Origin: Gallaecimonas sp. GXIMD4217
GTDB taxonomy: Bacteria; Pseudomonadota; Gammaproteobacteria; Enterobacterales; Gallaecimonadaceae
Assembly: GCF_038087665.1 (NCBI RefSeq)
Contig: NZ_CP149925.1
Coordinates: 1,019,455-1,083,454, forward strand
Direction: 5' to 3'
DNA: 64,000 nucleotides
Shown: piece by piece, positions 34,970 to 42,180 of the stretch
How positions within the stretch are numbered: the first letter of the stretch is position 1
Layout of the letters: each line of letters opens with the position of its first letter
Program-made: the position numbers and the translations under genes
Notes under the pieces: generated by a model
The model's input: the letters and a program-made list of their open reading frames with translations, nothing else
The model's database searches: none
Told to the model about the DNA's origin: nothing

Positions 34970-35752
34970 ATGTCCAGACTAAGCAAGAGAAGCACACTAG
35001 CTGCGGCTCTGGCCGGTGCGCTTGCCGTAGCCAGTACTTCCGCATTTGCGGCCGATCCTCTTGTCTCTTCTCAGCAAGTAGAGAAGCAAATCAATGACGC
35101 CGCCGCGGCCTCGCAAGCCAAAATTGACCGCCTTTCTGATCAAACTCGCGACATCGTCGGTGAATACCGTGCCGTGGTTGCTGAGACAGAGAACCTCAAG
35201 GTCTACAACGATCACATCGCCAAGCTGATCGACAGCCAGATGAAAGAGGTTGGCAACTTCGAACGCCAGATTGCCAACATCACCAAGACACAGCAGGGCC
35301 TGGTCCCGCTGATGTACAAGATGATCGACACCCTGGAGCAGTTCGTTGCTCTGGACCTGCCTTTCAAGAAGGAAGATCGTGTTAATCGTGTCGCCAAGCT
35401 GCGTGACATGATGGAAGACTCTTCCGTTTCCACTTCCGAAAAGTACCGTCAGGTCATGGAAGCCTATCAAATCGAAGTGGAGTACGGCTCCAAGATCGAT
35501 ACCTACAAAGGCACCCTGGATCTGAACGGCAAAGAGCTGTCTGTTGACTACTTCTACATGGGCCGTATTGCCTTCATCGCCATGTCCGGCGACGGCAAGC
35601 ACGCTTGGCGTTGGGACAAGGCCTCCGAAGGCTGGGTAGAACTGGGCGAGGAATACCTCTCTTCCATCGAAGAGGCCATGAAGCTGGCTAACAACGCCGC
35701 CGTTCCGAACCTCCTGAAACTGCCTGTAGAAGCACCGGAGTCCGCAGAATGA
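34970..35752 (+). CDS. DUF3450 periplasmic coiled-coil protein of the TonB2 cluster
   Basis: 260 residues from ATG 34970; a TTG at 34961 is less likely. A signal peptide ends near residue 28 (AFA). A long coiled coil (about residues 35-120) is followed by a compact domain. DUF3450 genes start the TonB2 operon in Vibrio and relatives, ahead of ttpC-exbB-exbD-tonB-TPR, which is exactly the order here. The function is undefined, probably support of the TtpC periplasmic part. It overlaps ttpC by 4 bases. Confidence 0.9.
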   Translation: MSRLSKRSTLAAALAGALAVASTSAFAADPLVSSQQVEKQINDAAAASQAKIDRLSDQTRDIVGEYRAVVAETENLKVYNDHIAKLIDSQMKEVGNFERQIANITKTQQGLVPLMYKMIDTLEQFVALDLPFKKEDRVNRVAKLRDMMEDSSVSTSEKYRQVMEAYQIEVEYGSKIDTYKGTLDLNGKELSVDYFYMGRIAFIAMSGDGKHAWRWDKASEGWVELGEEYLSSIEEAMKLANNAAVPNLLKLPVEAPESAE

Positions 35753-37110
35753 AAACCGTATTGAAGAGTGTTGTACTGGCGGCCGCCGTCGCCCTGTCCG
35801 CTCAGCCGGTGCTGGCCGCGGACGCCCCCAAGGCGAAGAACCTGGAAGAACTGCTGCAGCAGGTGAAGAAAGATCGCCTGTCCGAAGGCCGCATCAACAA
35901 GCAGCGTGAGCAGGAGTTCCTGTCCGAGCGTGCCGACAAGCAGGCCCTGCTGCGTAAGGCCAAGGCCGAACTGGCTGCGGAGAAGAGCCGCGGTGAGCAA
36001 CTGGCCGCCGACTTCGCCGAGAACGAGAAGACGCTGTCTCAGCTGGAAGAAGAGCTGACCCTGGCCGTTGGTAACCTGGGTGAGGCCTTCGGTATCGTTC
36101 GTCAGGTGGCTGGCGACCTGAACTCCCGCTTCCAGAACTCCATCATCTCCGCCCAGTTCCCGGGTCGTGAAACACTGATGTCCGAGCTGGCCCAGACCAA
36201 GGACCTGCCGGAGCTGCCCCAGCTGGAAGAACTGTGGTTCGCCCTGCAGCAGGAAGCGACCCAGTCCGGCAAGATCGTCAAGTTCAGTGCCGAAGTCAGC
36301 ACCAACGAGGGCGAGAAGGTTACCCAGGACGTGGTCCGTGTTGGTGCCTTCAACCTGATGAACGAAGACGAGTACCTGGTCTACAGCTCTGACAACCAGG
36401 CAATCACCGAGCTGGGCCGCCAGCCCGAAGCCCACTTCGTGTCTTCCGTGAAGAACTACATGGGCGAAGGCGCCGGCGTACACCCGCTGTACGTTGACCC
36501 TTCCCGCGGCACCATCCTCAGCCTGCTGACCACCAAGACTACCCTGGGTGAGTACTACGAGGCCGGTGGCATCGTTGGTTACATCATCACAGGCGTACTG
36601 CTGCTGGGCCTGCTGATCGTGCTGGAGCGCCTGCTTGTGCTCAGCGCCATCGGCGGCAAGATCCGCAAGCAGCTGAAGTCCGACGTGGCCGACGAGTCCA
36701 ACCCCCTGGGGCGCATCATCAAGGTCTACGAGAACAACCGCAACGTTGACGTCGAGACCCTGGAGCTGAAACTGGACGAGGCCATCCTCAAGGAAACCCC
36801 GCGCATCGAGCGTGGCGTCAGCGTCATCAAGATCCTGGCCGCCATCGCCCCGCTGTTGGGTCTGCTGGGTACCGTTACCGGTATGATCGCCACCTTCCAG
36901 TCCATCACCCTGTTCGGTACCGGTGACCCCCGTGTCATGGCCGGTGGTATCTCTACCGCCCTGGTAACCACGGTACTGGGCCTGGTTGCCGCTCTGCCCC
37001 TTATCTTCCTGCACTCCATCGTGTACGCACGTAGCCAGGCTCTGATCCACGTGGTTGAAGAGCAATCCGCCGGCATCATCGCTGCCCACGCGGAGAAGGA
37101 GAATAAGTAA
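35749..37110 (+). CDS. ttpC: TtpC, ExbB-like protein with N-terminal periplasmic extension
   Basis: 453 residues. A signal-like N-terminus and a coiled coil (about 25-110) lead to a periplasmic domain up to about residue 265. A MotA/TolQ/ExbB domain follows, with helices near 275-300, 360-385 and 400-430 (including IAPLLGLLGTVTGMIATF). In Vibrio, TtpC is an essential extra component of the TonB2 motor for some receptors. It overlaps its neighbours on both sides by one to four bases, so translation is coupled. Confidence 0.93.
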   Translation: MKTVLKSVVLAAAVALSAQPVLAADAPKAKNLEELLQQVKKDRLSEGRINKQREQEFLSERADKQALLRKAKAELAAEKSRGEQLAADFAENEKTLSQLEEELTLAVGNLGEAFGIVRQVAGDLNSRFQNSIISAQFPGRETLMSELAQTKDLPELPQLEELWFALQQEATQSGKIVKFSAEVSTNEGEKVTQDVVRVGAFNLMNEDEYLVYSSDNQAITELGRQPEAHFVSSVKNYMGEGAGVHPLYVDPSRGTILSLLTTKTTLGEYYEAGGIVGYIITGVLLLGLLIVLERLLVLSAIGGKIRKQLKSDVADESNPLGRIIKVYENNRNVDVETLELKLDEAILKETPRIERGVSVIKILAAIAPLLGLLGTVTGMIATFQSITLFGTGDPRVMAGGISTALVTTVLGLVAALPLIFLHSIVYARSQALIHVVEEQSAGIIAAHAEKENK

Positions 37111-37637
37111 TGATGCTTTTCCTGATGGAAATCTGGGAGTCTGTCAGGGATTTTATGAACACCGGCGGCGACGTCCTTTGGCTGGTTGCCGGTGCGCTGT
37201 TCATCATGTGGTCGCTCATGATCGAGCGTTACTGGTACCTCAGTGCGGTCTTTCCCAAGGAAATGAAACGCATTGTTGGTGACTGGGACGCTCGTGCCGA
37301 CACCACATCCTGGTATGCGCATAGAATCCGTGAGGCCTGGATCTCCCAAGCCCAAGTGAAATTGCAAGCGCGTATGCAGCTCATCAAGACACTGGTGGCA
37401 ATCTGCCCCTTGATGGGTCTCCTCGGCACAGTTACCGGCATGGTAGCCGTGTTCGAAGTCATGGCGCAGATGGGTACGGGTAACCCCCGTCTGATGGCAT
37501 CCGGCATCTCCATGGCCACCATCCCGACCATGTCGGGCATGGTCGCCGCCCTGTCCGGTGTCTTTTTCAGCTCCCGTCTGGAAGCCAAGGTCAAGGTGGC
37601 GGAACACCGCCTCATTGACAGCATGCCGCATCACTGA
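37110..37637 (+). CDS. exbB: ExbB proton channel subunit (TonB2 system)
   Basis: A 175-residue MotA/TolQ/ExbB-family inner-membrane protein. A first helix around residues 20-38 is followed by VAICPLMGLLGTVTGMVAVF (about 92-111) and a third helix near 130-150. With ExbD it forms the proton-driven stator that energises TonB2. The ATG overlaps the ttpC stop. Confidence 0.95.
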   Translation: MMLFLMEIWESVRDFMNTGGDVLWLVAGALFIMWSLMIERYWYLSAVFPKEMKRIVGDWDARADTTSWYAHRIREAWISQAQVKLQARMQLIKTLVAICPLMGLLGTVTGMVAVFEVMAQMGTGNPRLMASGISMATIPTMSGMVAALSGVFFSSRLEAKVKVAEHRLIDSMPHH

Positions 37638-37651
37638 ATGAGAGAGTAGCT

Positions 37652-38053
37652 ATGGCACGTAAACGTGTACGGCAGGAAGAAGAAGCCGCCATCGATATGA
37701 CCCCGATGCTGGACATCGTGTTCATCATGCTGATCTTCTTCATCGTGACCACCTCCTTCGTCAAGGAGTCGGGCCTGGACGTCAACCGTCCGACCGCGGC
37801 CACTGCCACCAAGAAGAAATCCGCCACCATCTTCATCGGTATCTCCGAGAATGGTGAGGTAATGATGGAAAAGCGTAACGTTGACGTAGAGCGCGTTCGC
37901 GCCAACGTCGAGCGTATGCTGGCCGAGCAACCCGAGGCTTCGGTCATCATCCAGGCCGACCGGAACGCCAAGCATGGCATCGTGGTCGAAGTGATGGACC
38001 AAGTCAAAGCCGCCGGAATCGACAAGATTTCCGTCGCAGCGGAGAACAAGTGA
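37652..38053 (+). CDS. exbD: ExbD proton channel subunit (TonB2 system)
   Basis: 133 residues with one N-terminal membrane helix. The IDMTPMLDIVFIMLIFFIV segment (about residues 15-33) contains the essential Asp. The C-terminal domain is periplasmic. A GAGAG site lies upstream of the ATG. tonB follows one base after its stop. Confidence 0.96.
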   Translation: MARKRVRQEEEAAIDMTPMLDIVFIMLIFFIVTTSFVKESGLDVNRPTAATATKKKSATIFIGISENGEVMMEKRNVDVERVRANVERMLAEQPEASVIIQADRNAKHGIVVEVMDQVKAAGIDKISVAAENK

Positions 38054-38054
38054 T

Positions 38055-38690
38055 ATGGCACGTACCTTAGCAAGTATTTTGCTTGGGATTGCCGTCACCT
38101 TTGGGCTGTTCTACTTCATGGCTTTTCTAGTCTCAGGTGGTGGTGAGAAGTTCAAGGAAATTGAACCCTTGCCGCCCATTGAGATAGTAATGAACGAGCC
38201 GGAGGATGACCCTCAGCGCAAGACCCGGCAAATTCCCAAGAAGCCGCCACCGCCTAAGCAGCCGCCGAAGCCGATGAAGGCTATCCCGGACGAGCCGAGC
38301 AAGCCCCAGCAGCAGATGCAGCAGTTGGATCTGCCCAAGCTGGACCTGGCTGCCCGCGGTTCCGGTCCCGGCATAGGTGCTCCCAGCATCGGCCAGGGCC
38401 TGGGTGGCGACGGCGAAGCCACGCCCATCTTCCGGATCGATCCCAAGTATCCGGTGGAAGCGGCCCGTGATGGCCGTGAGGGCTGGGTATTGCTGCAGTT
38501 CACCATCAACGAGGTGGGCGGTGTCGAGGACATTTCCGTCATCGATGCGGAGCCCAAGCGTCTCTTCGACCGTGAAGCCAGGCGCGCCCTCAAGAAGTGG
38601 AAGTACAAGCCCAAGATCGTTGACGGCAAGCCCGTTAAGCAGCCGGGCATGAAAGTGACCCTGGACTTTAACCTGGAGGGCAAAAAGTAA
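38055..38690 (+). CDS. tonB: TonB2 energy transducer
   Basis: 211 residues. An N-terminal membrane helix (about 7-28) is followed by a Pro/Lys-rich periplasmic spacer (PKKPPPPKQPPKPMK). A C-terminal TonB domain (about 120-208, with FRIDPKYPVEAARDGREGW and KWKYKPKIVDGKPV) contacts receptor TonB boxes. The short spacer and operon partners place it in the TonB2 class of Vibrio-type systems. The TPR gene starts at its stop. Confidence 0.95.
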   Translation: MARTLASILLGIAVTFGLFYFMAFLVSGGGEKFKEIEPLPPIEIVMNEPEDDPQRKTRQIPKKPPPPKQPPKPMKAIPDEPSKPQQQMQQLDLPKLDLAARGSGPGIGAPSIGQGLGGDGEATPIFRIDPKYPVEAARDGREGWVLLQFTINEVGGVEDISVIDAEPKRLFDREARRALKKWKYKPKIVDGKPVKQPGMKVTLDFNLEGKK

Positions 38691-39976
38691 TGAAGATGAC
38701 CAAACTCGCGTCTTCACTGCTGGCTGTCCTGGCCCTGAGCACCGGCGTCCTGGCGATGCCTTCTCAGGCCATTGCTGCCGAAGAAGCCAAGCCGGAAAGC
38801 CAGGTGGTTCAGGTCAAGAAGGTCGCCAAGCGTAAAACCCGTACCCTCAGCCAGTCTGCGGGCAAAAAGGTTTCCAAGGCCTTTGATCTCTTTACCGAAG
38901 AAAACTACAAGGGCGCGCTGGATGTCCTGCTTGATCTGGATCCCAGAGACGGTTACGACAAGGCCTATGTGTACCGCTTTATCGGCACCCTGTACTACTA
39001 CACCGAGCAGCATGACAAGTCTTTGCGCTACCTGAAGGAAGCCGCCGACATGGACGTGCTGAACCAGGCTGAGCAGGAAGGTACGCTCAAGCAGGTGGGT
39101 GACATGTACGCCCAGGCCGAGAAGTGGCGTGACGCCATGAAGTACTACTACAAGTGGATGGATTTCTCCGGCAAGGAAGATCCTGACGTTTGGGTACGGA
39201 TTGCCAACGCCCACTACAGCCTCAAGGAGCTGGACAAGGTTATCCCGGTCGCCGACAAGGCCATCGCCCGCTACAAGAAACCCAACAAGAACCCTTATGT
39301 TCTGAAGGTGGCTTCTTACTTCGAGCGCAAGATGTACAAGCCTGCCTCCAAGGTACTGGAAGAGCTGGTACGCATCGAGCCCAAGGAGAAGCGCTGGTGG
39401 GTCCAGCTAGCGACCATGTATGTGCTGCTCAACGACAACGTCAAGGCATTGGCAACCTACGATCTGGCCTACAAGCAGGGCTTTATCAACAAGGAAACCG
39501 AAGCCAAGGCGTTGGCCCAGCTGTTTGCCAGCCAGGAAGTGCCATACAAGTCAGCCAAGCTGCAGGAGGAATTCCTCAAGGCAGGTATCCTCAAGGCCGA
39601 TGAGAGCAGCTACAGCACTCTCGCCAACACCTGGCACAGTGCCAAGGAGTTGGACAAGGCCATCGAGTACTATGGCAAGGCTGGTGAAGCCGGTAATAAC
39701 GGCAAGTACTTCCTGAAACAGGGCAACCTGCTGCTGGAACAGGAAAAGTACCAGGCCGCCCAGGCTGCACTAGGCAAGGCCATTGCGGCAGGTGATCTGC
39801 GTCAACCTGGTCGTGCTCATCTGGCCCTGGCCCAGGCCTATTTCTTCCAGCAGAAGTACCTGGATGCCATCAAGGAACTTCGCCTGGCCAAGAAGTATGA
39901 CGACGCCCGCAAGACCGCCGTCAGCTGGGAAGGTTATGTCCGGGAAGAGGCTGGCCGTAAAGGTGTCAAGCTGTAA
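38690..39976 (+). CDS. Tetratricopeptide-repeat protein of the TonB2 cluster
   Basis: 428 residues. A signal peptide ends near residue 29 (IAA). At least six TPR-like repeats fill residues 60-410 (for example YRFIGTLYYYTEQHDKSLRYLKEA and HLALAQAYFFQQKYLDAIKEL). The homologous last gene of the Vibrio TonB2 operon is also a periplasmic TPR protein. It is probably a scaffold for TonB2/TtpC or receptors, which is inference. Confidence 0.9.
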   Translation: MKMTKLASSLLAVLALSTGVLAMPSQAIAAEEAKPESQVVQVKKVAKRKTRTLSQSAGKKVSKAFDLFTEENYKGALDVLLDLDPRDGYDKAYVYRFIGTLYYYTEQHDKSLRYLKEAADMDVLNQAEQEGTLKQVGDMYAQAEKWRDAMKYYYKWMDFSGKEDPDVWVRIANAHYSLKELDKVIPVADKAIARYKKPNKNPYVLKVASYFERKMYKPASKVLEELVRIEPKEKRWWVQLATMYVLLNDNVKALATYDLAYKQGFINKETEAKALAQLFASQEVPYKSAKLQEEFLKAGILKADESSYSTLANTWHSAKELDKAIEYYGKAGEAGNNGKYFLKQGNLLLEQEKYQAAQAALGKAIAAGDLRQPGRAHLALAQAYFFQQKYLDAIKELRLAKKYDDARKTAVSWEGYVREEAGRKGVKL

Positions 39977-39995
39977 AATGCTTGAAGCAAGCATC

Positions 39996-40026
39996 AAAAG
40001 CCCCCAGTTATTGGGGGCTTTTTTGT
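39996..40026 (+). terminator. Terminator of the TonB2 operon
   Basis: AAAAGCCCCCA-gtta-TTGGGGGCTTTT followed by further T residues. Confidence 0.88.
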
Positions 40027-40038
40027 AAGGGAAAAGGA

Positions 40039-41805
40039 ATGAAACGAGTTGCATACCTGCTGGCCGCGGTGGTACTGAGCGGCTGTGGAGGCGAGCCCGA
40101 GCCTAAGGCCAAGCCGGCAGGGCTTAATGAGTTGGTGGAAGGGTACTTTGACCAAAGCCTGGCGCTGCAGCCCATGACCGCCACTTTGGTGGGTGAATCC
40201 AGATTCAATCACGTGTTTGGCAACGGCTATAGCGAGGCTGCCCTAGAGACTGCCGAGGCAATGGATAAGGCCGCCCTGGAGGGTCTTTCCACCGTTGACA
40301 GAGACAGTCTCTCCGGCAGCGACAAGCTCAGCTACGACATGTTCCTCTGGGAGCTGAAACTTGCCGAGCAGGGCCGCCAGTTTCCTTTCTACATGCTGCC
40401 GGTCAACCAGTTTGGCAGTGATCTGATGACCTTCTTCCAGCTTGGTTCCGGCAGCAGTGCCCAGCCCTTTGATTCGCTTGAGGACTACGAGCGCTTTGCA
40501 CTGCGTGCCGAAGGTCTGCCGGCCTGGATAGATACCGCCATCATGCGCATGCGCCAGGGAATGGAAGACGAGGTCACCTTGCCCCGGGTCTTGGTCGAGC
40601 GGGTGATTGAACAGCTGCGTCCCCATCTGGTCAGTACACCCGAGCAGAGCCTGTTGTGGAGCCCGGTAGCCTCCCTGCCTTTAGGGCTGGGGGAAAGCCG
40701 CAGCGGCATCGAGGGCCGTTACAGCAAGCTCATCATGGGAACGGTCGTGCCGGCCTTGACGCGTTTCAGCCACTTCCTCGACAAGGAATACCTGCCTTCG
40801 GCGCGTGCCAGTAGCGGCCTTTGGGATCTGCCCAACGGCAAGGCCTGGTATCGCCACCAAATCAAGGTCCACACCACCACGCAAATGACCGCCGACCAGA
40901 TCCACCGGCTGGGACTCAAGGAAGTGGCCCGGATCCACGATGAAATGCGCCAGATCCAGCAGCAGTTGGGCATCAAGGGGGGGCTGCGCGACTTTCTCAA
41001 CCACATGGCCACGGAGCCCGGCTATTTCTTTGCCGAGCCGGAACAGCTGGTGGCCGGCTACGAGGCCCTTAAGGGTGATATCAACGCCCTGCTGCCGGCC
41101 TATTTCGATCTGATGCCAAGGGCCGACTACGAGGTTCGAGAGGTGGAAGCCTACCGGGCCAAGTCCGCCGCCGGGGCTTCCTATGAGCCACCGGCCATTG
41201 ATGGCTCCAGGCCCGGCATCTTCTATATCAACACCTACAACCTCAAGGCGCAGCCGAAATGGGGCATGACCACCCTCAGCCTGCATGAGGCGGCCCCCGG
41301 CCATCACTTCCAGATAGCCCTGCAACAGGAGCTGGAAGGCCTGCCCCGGTTCCGCCGTTTCAACTATTCCACCGCCTTTGTTGAGGGCTGGGCACTCTAC
41401 GCCGAATACCTGGGCATCGAAATGGGGCTCTTTGCCGATCCCCTGCAGCATTTCGGCAAGCTCAGTGACGAGCTGCTCAGGGCCATGCGCCTGGTGGTTG
41501 ACACCGGACTTCATGCCAAGGGCTGGAGCCGGGAGCAGGCCATTGCCTATATGCTGGAAAGCTCGGCCATGGCCGAGTCCGATGTCAGGGCGGAGGTGGA
41601 GCGCTACATGGCCCTGCCCGGGCAGGCCCTGGCCTACAAGGTGGGCCAGCTGAAAATCCTGGCGCTGCGACAGCACGCCCAAGAGGCTCTCGGCGATAAA
41701 TTCGACATCAGACAATTCCACCGGCAGGTGCTGGGGCAGGGGGCCATGCCCCTGGCGCTGCTGGAACAGCGTATCGACGAATGGATCCAGTCCCGACCAG
41801 GTTAA
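40039..41805 (+). CDS. DUF885 lipoprotein, putative zinc peptidase
   Basis: 588 residues from ATG 40039 (AAAAGGA just upstream). The lipobox VLSGC at residues 11-15 makes it an envelope lipoprotein. The DUF885 core has a metallopeptidase-like motif LHEAAPGHHFQIA around residue 416 and a downstream FVEGWALYAEYLG with a candidate third-ligand Glu. DUF885 proteins are M3/M2-like peptidases of poorly known specificity. Its location between the TonB2 module and a second receptor suggests processing of imported peptides, which is inference. Confidence 0.88.
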   Translation: MKRVAYLLAAVVLSGCGGEPEPKAKPAGLNELVEGYFDQSLALQPMTATLVGESRFNHVFGNGYSEAALETAEAMDKAALEGLSTVDRDSLSGSDKLSYDMFLWELKLAEQGRQFPFYMLPVNQFGSDLMTFFQLGSGSSAQPFDSLEDYERFALRAEGLPAWIDTAIMRMRQGMEDEVTLPRVLVERVIEQLRPHLVSTPEQSLLWSPVASLPLGLGESRSGIEGRYSKLIMGTVVPALTRFSHFLDKEYLPSARASSGLWDLPNGKAWYRHQIKVHTTTQMTADQIHRLGLKEVARIHDEMRQIQQQLGIKGGLRDFLNHMATEPGYFFAEPEQLVAGYEALKGDINALLPAYFDLMPRADYEVREVEAYRAKSAAGASYEPPAIDGSRPGIFYINTYNLKAQPKWGMTTLSLHEAAPGHHFQIALQQELEGLPRFRRFNYSTAFVEGWALYAEYLGIEMGLFADPLQHFGKLSDELLRAMRLVVDTGLHAKGWSREQAIAYMLESSAMAESDVRAEVERYMALPGQALAYKVGQLKILALRQHAQEALGDKFDIRQFHRQVLGQGAMPLALLEQRIDEWIQSRPG

Positions 41806-41821
41806 ATTAAGGTGTAAAAGC

Positions 41822-41857
41822 AAAGGCCTTCCTGTTTTAGGAAGGCCTTATTTTTTG
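41822..41857 (+). terminator. Terminator of the DUF885 gene
   Basis: AAAGGCCTTCCT-gtttt-AGGAAGGCCTTA followed by T6. Confidence 0.88.
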
Positions 41858-42066
41858 GGTTGTTGTTGAGCGCATTTTTTAAACGCTTTGTCTCGGATAG
41901 GAGACTTTGGTTATTTTTTGTAAAGCCCTCTGGTTTACACGTATCGCTTTGAGTTAAAAGGAAAAAGCGCCGAGGTGAAACATTGGCAAAACCAAATCGC
42001 ATCCTTGGTGCAACCTTATCTTGTCAGTTGGTAAACATAAATAACCTTTTATATCAATGGCTTAGA

Positions 42067-42098
42067 TTGACAATATCAGTTTGATGACAGAGTATCTC
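42067..42098 (+). promoter_or_regulatory. Probable promoter of TonB receptor 2
   Basis: TTGACA (42067-42072). The -10 could be GAGTAT (42090, 17-base spacer) or TATCTC (42093, 20-base spacer); neither is ideal. Confidence 0.4.
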
Positions 42099-42147
42099 TG
42101 ACGGTTTTTAATAACCAAATAACAACACAACCATAAATCCTAGTCGT

Positions 42148-42165
42148 AGCGAACGCCCGTTCGCT
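42148..42165 (+). promoter_or_regulatory. Leader hairpin just before the ribosome site of TonB receptor 2
   Basis: AGCGAAC-gccc-GTTCGCT, a perfect 7-bp stem, ends 2 bases before the AGGGAG ribosome site. It could stabilise the mRNA or tune initiation. Confidence 0.5.
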
Positions 42166-42180
42166 TTAGGGAGAAATGTC

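Larger units (their letters stand above)
41858..42180. other. AT-rich intergenic control region of TonB receptor 2
   Basis: About 320 bases without a gene, clearly more AT-rich than the flanks. It contains a possible promoter with a perfect TTGACA at 42067 and a leader hairpin at 42148. Confidence 0.5.
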
